This document shows positions 1 to 9,517 of a stretch of 64,000 nt of DNA, piece by piece. The notes beneath the pieces are model-generated. The model had not been told where the DNA came from. It saw only the letters and a list, made by a program, of their open reading frames with translations, and did not search any database. Position numbers and translations under genes: made by a program. Numbering within the stretch: position 1 is the stretch's first letter; each line of letters opens with the position of its first letter. The stretch comes from Panacagrimonas perspica (GTDB lineage Bacteria > Pseudomonadota > Gammaproteobacteria > Nevskiales > Nevskiaceae): assembly GCF_004364935.1 (NCBI RefSeq), contig NZ_SOBT01000009.1:271994-335993 (forward strand), in the 5' to 3' direction.

Positions 1-987
1 CGCATCCAGGCCCGGCAACAGATCCGCGCCCTTCTGTTCCGCGAGCCGCCCGATGAAGGCGAACAGCGGCGCTTCCGCCGACTCGCGCAAGCCGACTGCG
101 CGCTGCAGGGCCAGCTTGTTCGCCCGCCGCCCATCGACCGCGGTATCGGCCGTGTAGCGCGTCACGAGGTACGGATCCGTCGCCGGATCCCACACCTTCG
201 TATCGATGCCGTTGGTGATGCCATGCAACATCGCCGCCCTCATCCGCAGCACGCCCTCCAGCCGCTCTCCGAATGCCGGCGTCTGGATCTCGCGCGCATA
301 GGTCGGACTCACGGTCGCGATCGCATCCGAATACAGCAGCCCCGCCTTCATGAACGAGAAGCCGCCGTAGAACTCCAGCGCCTGCATGTTCCATTCGTCC
401 GGCGGCAGTCCGAGCGCATCGAACTCGCCGCGAGAAAAGACACCCTGATAGGCCAGGTTGTGGATCGTGAACACGACGGCCGGCGAGTCCTGCTTGCCGG
501 CGCGGCGCAGGTGCATCGCGGCAAGACCGGTATGCCAGTCGTTGAGGTGGACCACCTGCGGCATCCATGCGGCGGTATCCGGCACGGCGCCCAGCGCCAG
601 CATCGCGATGGCCTCGGAGAAGCATCCGAATCGCCAGGCGTTGTCCGCGTGCTCGTGCCCCTGCTCGTTGGTGTACGGGCGGCCGGGCCGTGCATAGAGC
701 GGCGCGTAGTCCAGCAGCCACACGCGCAGGGCCGTCGCGCCGGCACCGCGGACGGTGCCTTCCCACAAGCTCATGTCCTGTCCGCGAACCGACAGGCGCG
801 CGATCTGCCGCCGGTCCTGCAGCTTCTCCAGCGTGTCGCGATAGGCAAGGGTCAGCAGCCGCACGTCGACACCGCGCGCCGCCAGTGACTGTGGCAGCGC
901 GCTGGCCACGTCGGCCAGACCGCCGGTCTTCGAGAAAGGCAACGCTTCGGCGGATGCGAACAGCAGCCGCAAGGGATGGGCACTCAC
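1..987 (-). CDS. glgA: Glycogen (starch) synthase, C-terminus beyond the window
   Basis: Transfers glucose from ADP-glucose to the non-reducing end of an alpha-1,4-glucan (GT5 family, cytoplasm). The visible 329 codons give the N-terminal Rossmann half. The ADP-glucose-binding motif KTGGLADV lies at about residues 20-27, HLNDWHTG follows in the middle, and the linker into the second domain (FIGRLAEQKG) is just visible before the sequence runs off the left edge. I chose the GTG start at 987 because it overlaps the stop of the phosphorylase gene by four bases (GTGA), so the two are translationally coupled. It is the last of three genes read glgC, glgP, glgA. GlgC upstream makes its substrate. 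Identity is secure; only the end is missing. Confidence 0.95.
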   Translation of the reverse strand, partial: MSAHPLRLLFASAEALPFSKTGGLADVASALPQSLAARGVDVRLLTLAYRDTLEKLQDRRQIARLSVRGQDMSLWEGTVRGAGATALRVWLLDYAPLYARPGRPYTNEQGHEHADNAWRFGCFSEAIAMLALGAVPDTAAWMPQVVHLNDWHTGLAAMHLRRAGKQDSPAVVFTIHNLAYQGVFSRGEFDALGLPPDEWNMQALEFYGGFSFMKAGLLYSDAIATVSPTYAREIQTPAFGERLEGVLRMRAAMLHGITNGIDTKVWDPATDPYLVTRYTADTAVDGRRANKLALQRAVGLRESAEAPLFAFIGRLAEQKGADLLPGLDA

Positions 988-3167
988 TCGCCCAGGTCCA
1001 TCGTCGCAAGGCAACCCAGCTCGTAACGCTGCGCCATCAGCGCGTGATGCGGCAGCACCCGTAGCTGTGCGCGTCCGCCACCCGCAGGCGCGACGTACGC
1101 GGCGACGTCCTCGTTCTCCTCGTGCAGCTTCAGCACCTCGATGGCGCCGTTGCGCGTGATCTCGAGCGCCAGGTCGCTGGCGTGCAGACCGTTGAGGTGC
1201 ACGCGCACTTCCAGCGGATTGCGTACGACCACTTCGACCTTCACGCCGCCTCCCTGTGAGCGCACCAGCTTCTTCCAGCGCTTGAACTCCACCGCGTTGC
1301 GCGAATTGCGCTCGCTCATGCGCCAGCCGTGACGCGCGGCGGGCAGGTAGAGCTTGCGCTCGTAGTCGCGCAGCATGCGCGCGGTACCGAACGCAGGGAT
1401 CAACGTGCGCATCGCCGCACGGCTGCGCCGGAGCCAGGCGCCGTGATCTTCGAACCAGAGTTTCTGCACCTGGCGTTCCAGCACATCGAGCAGGGCCTGG
1501 GCTTCGGCACGATCCCGCGCCTCGCGATCGGCATGCTCCGAGGGCACCAGGCCATAGCCGTTCTCGCCGTCGAAGCCTTCGGCCCACCAGCCGTCGAGGA
1601 TCGATGCATTGACGCCGCCGTTGACGGCGGACTTCATGCCCGACGTGCCGCTGGCCTCCATCGGGAACTCGGGCGTGTTGAGCCAGACGTCGCAGCCCTG
1701 CACCAGTTCGCGCGCGAACGCGATGTCGTAGCCCTCGACGACCAGCAGGCGGCCCACGAACGCAGGCTGCAGCGAGACTTCGAACAGACGACGGATCAGC
1801 TCCTGGCCGCCCTTGTCGTGCGGATGCGCCTTGCCGGCGAACACGAGCAAGGTCGGACGCTGATCGTCGCCGAGCAGCCGCTGCAGTCGCGCGGTGTCGG
1901 ACAGCAGCAACGTGGCGCGCTTGTAGGTGGCAAAGCGGCGCGCGAAACCCAGGACCAGCGCGCCGTCGTCGCCGAGCCGGCTCACCGTGAGATTCGCGGT
2001 GTGCTCGTCCAGTCCGTTGCGCCGATGCTGCTCCATCAGGCGCGAACGCAGCGACTGGAGCAGGCGGCGCTTCAGTGCGCGCCGGACGCCGTCGTAGTCG
2101 TCGTCGGACATCGCGCCGACCCAGTCGGTGTCGGCCGTCGTCAACGCTCGACGGCTCCAGTCCGGCACCTTGTTCTCCAGCCGCTCGCGCCACTCGGGCG
2201 CCAGGAAGCTGGGCAGGTGGATGCCGTTGGTGACGTAGGTGATCGGATTGAGGGCGGGCGGCACCTGCGGCCAGATGTGGGCTTCGGCCTCGGACGCCAC
2301 GCCGCCGTGGATGCGCGACACGCCGTTGTGGAATCGCGAGGTGCGCAGCGCCAGCGCCGTCATGTTGAAGTAATGACTGCCGCGGTGATCGGCGCCCAAC
2401 GCGAGCAGCCGGCGCTCGGTGGTCTCCAGGCTGCCGACGTAGTCACCCAGCCACTGATGCATCTGCTCGTGCGTGAACACGTCGTGGCCCGCAGGCACCG
2501 GCGTGTGCGTAGTGAACACGGTACGCGATGCGACGAGCTCCAGTGCGGAGCCGAAGCTCAGGCCGCCGGCAACCGCCTCGCGAATGCGCTCGAGCGCGGA
2601 GAACGCGGCGTGCCCTTCGTTCATGTGCCACACGGTGGGCGCGAGTCCCAGCGCACGCAGGCAGCGCACGGCGCCGATGCCCAGCACGATTTCCTGGAAC
2701 AGGCGATTGTCGCTGCCGCCGCCATAAAGGCGCGCCGTGATGGCGCGCTCGGCTTCGTCGTTGTCCGCGTGATCGGCGTCGAGAAGAAACAGCGGAACGC
2801 GGCCCACATCGAAGCGCCACACGCGCAAGGTCAGCGCGTGATCACCCATCGGCACCTTGATCTGCAGATCGTGCCCACGCGCATCGGTCACCGCTTTGAG
2901 ACCGTGCCCCGCCGGTTCGATCGGATCCGGCGCCGCGTGCTGCGCACCGTGGCCATCCAGCGTCTGGCGGAAATATCCTTCGCGATACATCAGGCCAACG
3001 GCGACCAGCGGGATCCCGAGATCGCTCGCCGTCTTCAGGTGATCGCCGGCCAGCACGCCCAGTCCGCCGGCGTAGATCGGCAGATGTTCGGTGATGCCGA
3101 ACTCCGCGCAGAGGTAAGCGATCAGATCGCGTTCCGGGTCCAGCCGGGAGTGTTCCTGTTCCGTCAT
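984..3167 (-). CDS. glgP: Alpha-glucan (glycogen) phosphorylase, short form
   Basis: Releases glucose 1-phosphate from alpha-1,4-glucan ends using phosphate and pyridoxal phosphate (GT35). The 727-residue protein opens with the family block AEFGITEHLPIYAGGLGVLAG and contains MEASGTSGMK, whose lysine (about residue 512) is the expected PLP-binding residue. It matches the bacterial branch usually called alpha-glucan family phosphorylase. It lacks the roughly 120-residue N-terminal DUF3417 domain that many members carry, so it is at the short end of the family. A good Shine-Dalgarno sequence (GAGAGGA) supports the ATG at 3167. It lies 25 bases downstream of glgC and overlaps glgA by four bases, so all three are probably one operon. 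Some homologues act mainly on maltodextrins (MalP-like). Confidence 0.93.
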   Translation of the reverse strand: MTEQEHSRLDPERDLIAYLCAEFGITEHLPIYAGGLGVLAGDHLKTASDLGIPLVAVGLMYREGYFRQTLDGHGAQHAAPDPIEPAGHGLKAVTDARGHDLQIKVPMGDHALTLRVWRFDVGRVPLFLLDADHADNDEAERAITARLYGGGSDNRLFQEIVLGIGAVRCLRALGLAPTVWHMNEGHAAFSALERIREAVAGGLSFGSALELVASRTVFTTHTPVPAGHDVFTHEQMHQWLGDYVGSLETTERRLLALGADHRGSHYFNMTALALRTSRFHNGVSRIHGGVASEAEAHIWPQVPPALNPITYVTNGIHLPSFLAPEWRERLENKVPDWSRRALTTADTDWVGAMSDDDYDGVRRALKRRLLQSLRSRLMEQHRRNGLDEHTANLTVSRLGDDGALVLGFARRFATYKRATLLLSDTARLQRLLGDDQRPTLLVFAGKAHPHDKGGQELIRRLFEVSLQPAFVGRLLVVEGYDIAFARELVQGCDVWLNTPEFPMEASGTSGMKSAVNGGVNASILDGWWAEGFDGENGYGLVPSEHADREARDRAEAQALLDVLERQVQKLWFEDHGAWLRRSRAAMRTLIPAFGTARMLRDYERKLYLPAARHGWRMSERNSRNAVEFKRWKKLVRSQGGGVKVEVVVRNPLEVRVHLNGLHASDLALEITRNGAIEVLKLHEENEDVAAYVAPAGGGRAQLRVLPHHALMAQRYELGCLATMDLGE

Positions 3168-3192
3168 CGGTCCTCTCTTGTTCTTGTTCCGC

Positions 3193-4488
3193 TCATTCGC
3201 CGGTATGCAGCGGCTGCCCGAGCATGTCGGGCGTCACCAGCACGACGCCGTTGCGGCTGATGTGGAAGCGCTTGGCGTCTTCCTCGCGGTCATGACCGAT
3301 GACGGCGTCGTCCGGGATGATGCAGCCCTTGTCGATCACCGCCCGGCGAATGCGCGCACGCTGCCCGATGTGCACGTTGGGCAGCACCACCGAGTCGTCG
3401 ACCCGTGCGTAGTTGTGCACGCGCACGTTGGAGAACAGCAGCGAATTGCGCACCTCGGCGCCGGACACGATGCAGCCGCCGGAGACCATCGAGTTGATCG
3501 CCAGGCCGCGCTTGTCCGGATCGTCGAAGACGAACTTGGCCGGCGGCAACTGCTCCTGGTAGGTCCAGATCGGCCAGTCGCGGTCGTACAGATTCAGCGG
3601 CGGCGCCACACGGATGAGTTCCATATTGGCCTCCCAGTACGCATCGACGGTGCCGACGTCGCGCCAGTAGCCCTGTTCCATGCCCTGCACGTCGCGGAAC
3701 GGATAGGCGAACACTTCGCTGCGGCCGATCGCGCCGGGGATCAGGTCCTTGCCGAAGTCGTGGCTCGAGTCCGATCGCGTGGCGTCGCGCGCCAGTTCGC
3801 GCATCAGGTACTGCGTGCTGAACACGTAGATGCCCATCGACGCCAGCGCGACGTCGGCACGGCCCAGCATCGGCTCCGGTCGCGACGGTTTTTCCAGGAA
3901 GCTCACGATGCGCGCAGCCTCGTCGATCTTCATGACGCCGAAGCTGCGGGCCTGCGACAGCGGCACCTCGATGCACCCCACCGTCACGTCGGCGCCCTTG
4001 GCCACGTGCGCCGCGATCATCGGGCCGTAATCCATCTTGTAGATGTGATCGCCCGCCAGCACCAGCACGTACTTGGGCGCGTGGTGCCGGATGATGTCCA
4101 CGTTCTGGTAGATCGCGTCGGCGGTTCCCGCGTACCACGCGGTCTCGCTGATGCGCTGCTGCGCCGGCAGCAACTCCACGAACTCGTTGAACTCGGCGCG
4201 CAGGAATCCCCAGCCCTGCTGGATGTGACGGATCAGCGAATGTGACTTGTACTGCGTGAGCACGCCGACGCGACGCACGCCCGAGTTGATGCAGTTCGAC
4301 ATCGTGAAATCGATGATGCGGAACTTGCCGCCGAACGGCACGGCCGGCTTGGCGCGCCAGTCGGTCAGCGCGGAGAGACGCGAGCCGCGACCACCCGCCA
4401 GGATCAGCGCCAGCGTCTCGCGCGTGAGGCGGCTGATGTTGCGTGTCTCGGCGGGCACCTCGGCCCAGGCATCTGCGGTGGGTTCCAC
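3193..4488 (-). CDS. glgC: Glucose-1-phosphate adenylyltransferase (ADP-glucose pyrophosphorylase)
   Basis: Makes ADP-glucose from glucose 1-phosphate and ATP, the committed step of classical glycogen synthesis. The N-terminal nucleotidyltransferase signature [11 protein letters not shown] is followed by [17 protein letters not shown], and GTADAIYQN matches the family. The C-terminal third has the left-handed beta-helix hexapeptide pattern. I placed the start at the GTG at 4488, not the upstream ATGs of the open frame, because AGGAG lies five bases before it and the resulting 431 residues equal the Escherichia coli enzyme's length. The extra 26 codons upstream encode a basic, unconserved stretch. 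First gene of the glgC-glgP-glgA operon. Confidence 0.95.
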   Translation of the reverse strand: MEPTADAWAEVPAETRNISRLTRETLALILAGGRGSRLSALTDWRAKPAVPFGGKFRIIDFTMSNCINSGVRRVGVLTQYKSHSLIRHIQQGWGFLRAEFNEFVELLPAQQRISETAWYAGTADAIYQNVDIIRHHAPKYVLVLAGDHIYKMDYGPMIAAHVAKGADVTVGCIEVPLSQARSFGVMKIDEAARIVSFLEKPSRPEPMLGRADVALASMGIYVFSTQYLMRELARDATRSDSSHDFGKDLIPGAIGRSEVFAYPFRDVQGMEQGYWRDVGTVDAYWEANMELIRVAPPLNLYDRDWPIWTYQEQLPPAKFVFDDPDKRGLAINSMVSGGCIVSGAEVRNSLLFSNVRVHNYARVDDSVVLPNVHIGQRARIRRAVIDKGCIIPDDAVIGHDREEDAKRFHISRNGVVLVTPDMLGQPLHTGE

Positions 4489-4932
4489 GATGACTCCTCG
4501 CGTGGTGCCGCGCGCGGTCGCGGCATTCTTTTTCTTCGCGCCCCGCGAGCGGCGGAAGGACATCATAAACGGCTCGCGAGGGGCGATGATGCGCGCTCAT
4601 CGAATCCGGATACGGCGCAGCCCGTGCAGCAAGTTGGATGCCGCGGCGAATGCCTACGACGTCGCGCGCAAAGAAGTTCTTCACCGATTGGAGTGGGCTT
4701 GCGGGGTGCCGCTGAGCTTTTTGGCCACGGATTTCGCGGATGAACGCGGGTAAAGCTGGATGCCGGCGTCGAGCGGGTCAAAAACAGGCGAGCGCAAAGG
4801 ACGCAGAGAACAGCAAAGAAAGGCGCAAAGGATCAATGGAAATCCTTTGCGCCTTTCTTTTTCCTTTGCGCCTTCGCGTTCGCCTGTTTTTTCGCGTTCA
4901 TCCGCGAAATCCGTGGAAAAATAGATCCGCGC
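4489..4932. other. Intergenic stretch between glgC and the DUF748 gene
   Basis: These 444 bases hold no credible gene. The half next to glgC should carry the glgC promoter, read leftwards, but I see no convincing -35/-10 pair. The other half is filled by a nested inverted repeat (listed separately). Short open frames here have no ribosome-binding site or recognisable motif. Confidence 0.6.
4725..4916. repeat. Large nested inverted repeat (192 bp)
   Basis: Three pairs of perfect arms nest within one another: 24 bp at 4725-4748 with 4893-4916, 12 bp at 4780-4791 with 4880-4891, and 19 bp at 4815-4833 with 4842-4860 around an 8-base loop. The outer arm reads CCACGGATTTCGCGGATG and the inner AAAGAAAGGCGCAAAGGAT. 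Motifs of both kinds recur between genes in many unrelated bacteria (recalled, not searched). A transcript would fold into one long hairpin. No transposase gene or target duplication is visible. Confidence 0.85.
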
Positions 4933-7869
4933 CTACTGCAGCTTCAACTCCATCCGCACCCGGCCACCGTTGTCCTTGGTCCCCCCGGCGCGCGACGTCA
5001 GGAACACCCGCTCGGGCGCCAGCTCCGGTTGCGCGAGCAGCACCGTCTGCACCGCGCGCGCGCGTTCGGCCGCCAGCGTCTCCATCGCCGGCGCGTCAGG
5101 CTTCAGGCTCCGCAGCAACGCGCTTTCGACAAATGCGATGCGTGCCGTCGTGCGCGCCGCCTTGTCGACGCCCTTGTCGTCCGGAAACTCGACGTCTGCT
5201 TTCAGCCGCTCCTTGTGCAGCGCGACCAGCGCATCCAGACGATCGTCATCGTCCTTCGGTGGCTTCTCCGTCACCAGCGCCGTGCGCAATGCCGCCTGCG
5301 CCAGCGCGTTGCCGTCCACGTCGTCGGCCAGCGCATAGGGCACGTCGAGCTTGAGCTGCGGCCGCTCGACCAGCGCTTTGGCGAGCTTTTCGAGCTGGCC
5401 CTTCTGCTCGGCGTCGAGCGCCGACTGCCCGGGCTCGAACGTCACGAACTGCAACTCCTCCTCGCTGCCGCCGAACAGCCTTCCGAGCGCCGCGAACGGC
5501 GCCGTGACGGCCTTGCTCATCAGGTTGACGAGCACCTTCCAGACCAGCGGACCCACGCGGAACGTCGGGTCGTCCAGATCGCCGCTCACCGGAAGTTCGA
5601 GATCGATCGTGCCGTGCCGGTCCTTGAGCAGCGCAACAGCGAGCTTCACCGGCAGCGGGACGGCATCCTTCGAACCGGTCGCGTCACCGAACTCGAGCTG
5701 ATCGACGATGACGTGATGCTCGGCCTGCAATGCGCGCTTCTCGATGCGGTATTTCAGCTCCGTCGTCAGCTTGCCCTTGACGATGTTGTAACCGGCGAAG
5801 CGACCGGAGTACGGATTGAAGCGGATCAGGTCCATGTTGCGGAAGCTGAGCGCCAGCGTCGTGTCGCGGTCGTAGGCGAACGGATTCAGCTCGCCCTTGA
5901 TCAGCACCGGCGAGAACGCGTCGACCTGCCCCTTGAGATCGACCTTCGCGCTGGCGTCGGGATCGGTCGACAGGCCGTCGATACGGCCTTCGAGCTTCTG
6001 GATGGCGGCGGCGAACTGCGGATCGATCGAGCGATCGGCGAAATCCAGCATGCCGCGATCGATGTGCAGCGTCTTGAGCTGCACCGCCAGCGCAGGCTCG
6101 GCGTCCTTCTTCTTCGCCGTGTCCGATGCACTCGCAGCCGGCACCGCGTCGTGGGCTGCTTTCTTCGGGGCGCCCGGCGCCGCCAGTGCGCGCGTCACGT
6201 TGAGTTCGCGCTCGGGCGAGATCTCGACGCGCGCCGTCGGCGCGACCAGGTCCACGCGCTGGATACCCAGCCGGTTCTTCTGCAGCGAATAGGCGATGCC
6301 GGCGACCTTCAGCGTTTCGAAGCCCAGAAGATCCCGCTTCTGCGCACGATCGCGCAACGCAAGATTCGCCAGCAGCGCGTCCCCTTCGAATTCGAGCTTC
6401 GCCGGCGACTGCGCCCAGTCCACCGTGCCGCCCACGCCCAGCAGAGCCGACTTCAGGTCCACGCCGGTATGCGGCGCGAGGTAGGGCTGCAGCATCGACA
6501 GGTCGAGACCCTTGGCGTCGAGCTTGACCTTCGCGGACAGCGGATCGAGCTGCAGCGTGCCGCTCGCGTCGAGCCGGCCGTTCTTGCCGATGCCCAGCCC
6601 CGCCTTCAGCGCGAGCGGGTCGGACAGCTCACTGGTGAGCGCGCCGACCTGGATGTCGATCGGCGACAGGGTGACGCGTACCGGCGGCTGCACGCCCCGA
6701 TCCTCGGCATCGATCCGCGCGGCATGGATGCGCACACCGCCGACCATCGCGCGCCACGCGGGCGCAGCGTCGGGCCCCGGCTTCTTCTTGTCCGCTTCGT
6801 CCGGCTTCGGCTTCTTCTTGCTGGCCTCGCCCGGCTTCGCCGGCGCGACCAGCTTCGCCAGATTGATGCTGCCGTCCGCCTCGCGCCGCAGCTTCGCGCG
6901 CACACCGCGCAGGTCAACGCCGCCGACGCGCGCTTCCTGCTTCGACAGCAACACCTGGATGTCCGACAGCGCGATCTCGCTCGCCGACACGCTGGCGGCA
7001 GCGCCCTTGGTTCCGTACTCGGCCAGGCCCGCATCGCGTACGAGCAGCCGCGGCAGGCTGACCTCGATGTCGAGCGCAGGGTCGAGCCGCAACTGGTAAT
7101 CGCCAGCCGTTTCCGCGACGCCGGACACCAGGCGGATCGGCAGTCCGTCCTGCAGGTAGGCCGTGATCGTCGAGGCCTGCACGTTCTCGATCGAGAAATG
7201 CCCGCGCGAACCCAGCGGCTGCACCGTGAACTCGCCGCTCCAGCCGATGCGCTCGCCGGTGCTCACCGCGCCGCTGAATTCGTAGAGGTTCGCGTGATCC
7301 AGCTCGGTGCGGAAATCACGCAGATTGAACGCGAGCGGTCGCAGCTCGGTGGAGAACGGACGCGGACGGCTGCGGTCCTCGACGCCGATGCGACCCTCGC
7401 TGACGACGAACTCGCCGATGCGGATACGCGGAATCGCCGACGCTTCCTTCTTCTCGGGCTGCGGCTCGGTCGACGGCGGCACGAGCCGCGACAGGTTCAC
7501 CTTGCCGTCGGATCCGACGACGACCGACACATCGGGCGCCGCGAGCCGCAGATAGCCGAGCACCGCGCCGCGCTCCCGGATCGAATCCCACAGCTCCAGG
7601 TCCACGTCGAGCTTCGCGAAGCCGAGCAGCGGCGCGCCGTCGGCCTCGCTCAGGTGCAGGCCTTCGATCTGCGCCTCGAAGCGGAACGGGTGGAAATGGA
7701 TCGGGCCGAGTTCAAGCTTGTGGCCGAGCTTGGCGACCTGCGCGCGGATCAGGTGATCGGCCAGGCGCGGCACGCCGTAGAAGCCGAACAACGTGTAGGC
7801 CAGCGCCAGGAACACGACCACCGACAACGTGATCCAGAGGCGACGCGAACGGATCCAGGCTCGAGACAT
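4933..7869 (-). CDS. AsmA-like DUF748 domain protein, envelope-associated
   Basis: A 978-residue protein starting MSRAWIRSRR, with one N-terminal transmembrane segment (about residues 10-30) and a very long periplasmic part rich in beta-strand repeats, as in the AsmA/DUF748 group. Such proteins are thought to form hydrophobic grooves for lipid transfer between membranes; that role is inferred here. A Lys/Pro/Glu-rich low-complexity linker occurs at about residues 345-370, and the last ~150 residues resemble the OmpA-like end of DUF748 proteins (SALDAEQKGQLEKLAKAL). I chose the ATG at 7869 because the membrane segment follows at once; the 22 codons upstream are Pro/Arg-rich and unlikely. It stands alone, 129 bases from the neighbouring Rieske gene on the same strand, with a REP element between. 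Confidence 0.8.
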   Translation of the reverse strand: MSRAWIRSRRLWITLSVVVFLALAYTLFGFYGVPRLADHLIRAQVAKLGHKLELGPIHFHPFRFEAQIEGLHLSEADGAPLLGFAKLDVDLELWDSIRERGAVLGYLRLAAPDVSVVVGSDGKVNLSRLVPPSTEPQPEKKEASAIPRIRIGEFVVSEGRIGVEDRSRPRPFSTELRPLAFNLRDFRTELDHANLYEFSGAVSTGERIGWSGEFTVQPLGSRGHFSIENVQASTITAYLQDGLPIRLVSGVAETAGDYQLRLDPALDIEVSLPRLLVRDAGLAEYGTKGAAASVSASEIALSDIQVLLSKQEARVGGVDLRGVRAKLRREADGSINLAKLVAPAKPGEASKKKPKPDEADKKKPGPDAAPAWRAMVGGVRIHAARIDAEDRGVQPPVRVTLSPIDIQVGALTSELSDPLALKAGLGIGKNGRLDASGTLQLDPLSAKVKLDAKGLDLSMLQPYLAPHTGVDLKSALLGVGGTVDWAQSPAKLEFEGDALLANLALRDRAQKRDLLGFETLKVAGIAYSLQKNRLGIQRVDLVAPTARVEISPERELNVTRALAAPGAPKKAAHDAVPAASASDTAKKKDAEPALAVQLKTLHIDRGMLDFADRSIDPQFAAAIQKLEGRIDGLSTDPDASAKVDLKGQVDAFSPVLIKGELNPFAYDRDTTLALSFRNMDLIRFNPYSGRFAGYNIVKGKLTTELKYRIEKRALQAEHHVIVDQLEFGDATGSKDAVPLPVKLAVALLKDRHGTIDLELPVSGDLDDPTFRVGPLVWKVLVNLMSKAVTAPFAALGRLFGGSEEELQFVTFEPGQSALDAEQKGQLEKLAKALVERPQLKLDVPYALADDVDGNALAQAALRTALVTEKPPKDDDDRLDALVALHKERLKADVEFPDDKGVDKAARTTARIAFVESALLRSLKPDAPAMETLAAERARAVQTVLLAQPELAPERVFLTSRAGGTKDNGGRVRMELKLQ

Positions 7870-7940
7870 TCGCGCTTCGTAAGGGGGCGGTGGAGGACGG
7901 GCGCGACTCTCGCAGCGGCTCCCCGCATGCGTCAAACCTT

Positions 7941-8002
7941 GGCCCGGGGGAACCCCGGGTTGCGCTCCCTATACGAGGGGCCCCGGGCTTTACCCGGGCT
8001 AC
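7941..8002 (-). repeat. GTAG-type REP pair that supplies a stop codon
   Basis: Two head-to-head GC-rich palindromes, at 7942-7960 and 7981-8002. Read on the minus strand the element begins GTAGCCCGGG. The TAG of that head is the stop codon of the Rieske gene ending at 7999. The same family recurs at 13101, 38001, 38162, 40277, 55489 and 63471. GTAG-headed REPs mobilised by RAYT transposases are established in Stenotrophomonas and relatives; no RAYT gene lies in this window. Confidence 0.75.
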
Positions 8003-9207
8003 GATTTGCGTTCAACCGCCGCCGCAATATTCCGGTGGAACTCCCCGAGCAGGAACTCGAGCTTCCCGAACGTCACGACGTCGTTCGCCCCGCTCGACAG
8101 CCCTTCCTGGATGCCTTCGGCCGCGTAGAGGTCTTCCTTCTGGAACACCGTCTGCTCCAGCAGCCCCATCGTCTTCTCCCAATGCGGCGTCCAGTCCGGC
8201 GTGCTCTTGGCGCGCGGGATCAGCATCGCGTGCGACCAGCGCGTGCGGTTCGGCGCCAGCGGCCACAGCGACAGGCAGCTCACGTAGTCGGGGTGCACGA
8301 CGACGATCATGTTCGGGAACAGCAGGTGGCTGTAGGTCCAGCGGTCGCGAACCTCGCGCGGATCGTCGGACCATGCGGGCTCGCTCTCGCTGCCGCGGCG
8401 CGCCACGATCATCCGCTCGTGGCCGTTGTAGACGTGCCAGTTCGATTGCGCGTCGTGAAAGAACGGATAGATCGAATCCCGGTGCAGCACGCGGATGTGA
8501 TAGACCTCGATGAAGGCCTCGATCACCAGCTTCCAGTTGCACGCACGCTCGCTTTCGAATCGGCGGAACAGCACCGAATCCGGTATCCCGAACCAGGCGA
8601 GATCGTCGACCAGCGGACCGAGCCAGGCATCGGCGTCGAAGCTCGCGCCGGCCTTCGGAATCCCCCAGATCAGTCCGCCGCGCTCGGCCACCGGGAATTT
8701 CAGCAGGTCGAAATCCGTACGGTCGACACCCTCGAAGGCCTCGGCCAGCGGGATGTTGCGCAAGCGCCCGTCGAGCTCGTAGGTCCAGCCGTGATACGGG
8801 CAGGACAGCGTGCGCCGCGCCGAGCAGCTGCGTTCCTCGACCAGGCGCATGCCGCGGTGCCGGCAGACGTTCACCAGGCCCTGCAGTTGTCCCTGCGCGT
8901 CGCGCACGATCAGCAGCGGAATGCCGGTGGCGTCGAAGCGCATCACCGATCCCGGTTCGGCGACCTCCGACGCATGACCCAGACACAGCGGCCGCTCGCC
9001 GAACAGATGCTGGCGCTCGCGGGCGAACCAGTCCGGGTCGAGATAGCGCGACGCCGGGACCTGCACGACCTGTTCGCCCTGCTTGCGGACACCCCGCCTG
9101 ACGTTGTCCGAGAGCTGCTCCGCGAGCGCGCGCAAGGTCGGACTTTCCTCGGCCCCGCGTCGCGGCCGATGGCTGTCAGCGGATGGACCCGCTCCCTCGT
9201 CTGGCAT
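7999..9207 (-). CDS. Rieske non-heme iron oxygenase, alpha-subunit type
   Basis: A 402-residue aromatic-ring-hydroxylating oxygenase. The Rieske [2Fe-2S] ligands are Cys115-x-His117 and Cys136-x2-His139 (CRHRG, CPYHGW). The mononuclear iron site is in NWKLVIEAFIEVYH, with His237 and His242. The first ~50 residues are charged and poorly conserved, so a later start is possible; no strong ribosome-binding site supports the ATG at 9207. No small (beta) subunit, ferredoxin or reductase lies beside it, so electrons must come from elsewhere. It is read away from yqiJ and stands 4 kb from the catabolic island that holds two further Rieske oxygenases. It could belong to that pathway or be independent. 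Its stop codon lies inside a REP element. Substrate unknown. Confidence 0.85.
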   Translation of the reverse strand: MPDEGAGPSADSHRPRRGAEESPTLRALAEQLSDNVRRGVRKQGEQVVQVPASRYLDPDWFARERQHLFGERPLCLGHASEVAEPGSVMRFDATGIPLLIVRDAQGQLQGLVNVCRHRGMRLVEERSCSARRTLSCPYHGWTYELDGRLRNIPLAEAFEGVDRTDFDLLKFPVAERGGLIWGIPKAGASFDADAWLGPLVDDLAWFGIPDSVLFRRFESERACNWKLVIEAFIEVYHIRVLHRDSIYPFFHDAQSNWHVYNGHERMIVARRGSESEPAWSDDPREVRDRWTYSHLLFPNMIVVVHPDYVSCLSLWPLAPNRTRWSHAMLIPRAKSTPDWTPHWEKTMGLLEQTVFQKEDLYAAEGIQEGLSSGANDVVTFGKLEFLLGEFHRNIAAAVERKS

Positions 9208-9517
9208 GTGACCGCTCGCTCCGGGATCGCTGCTGGAAGGCTACAACGCAGGGGTGATCGGTGGAATCGGTGCGCCCCCTGTGTTGCATGGGAGGGGCAG
9301 CGAATTCCGGCGGGCCTGCGAGCCGCGGACGACGGATCGGCCCTGCCAACCTGCACGCGAAGCGCGGCGTTGACCGCTGCTACACTCGAACCCGCGGCAT
9401 CCGAAGATATCGAACGCCCGGCCGGGCACTCGTACAAGGGGTTGCGACGATGCGCCTCGCGGCAACCGCGCTCTTGCGAAGGACCAGCGTCCCGCGCCTC
9501 CACGGCGGGCCAGGCTG
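9208..9517. other. Divergent intergenic region between a Rieske gene and yqiJ
   Basis: These 310 bases separate two divergent genes and should hold both promoters. The only promoter-like signal I can point to is an extended -10 on the plus strand (TGCTACACT, 9378-9386) with a poorly spaced TTGACC at 9370. No operator-like repeat and no credible small gene are seen. Confidence 0.4.

Noticed and set aside
1329-3260. A 643-codon plus-strand open frame
   Set aside because: Antisense to the phosphorylase gene, with Arg/Gln-rich sequence and no start signal; the opposite strand has all phosphorylase motifs.
7941-8002. Intrinsic terminator after the Rieske gene
   Set aside because: The hairpins have no T-run and match the dispersed REP family, so I list them as a repeat.
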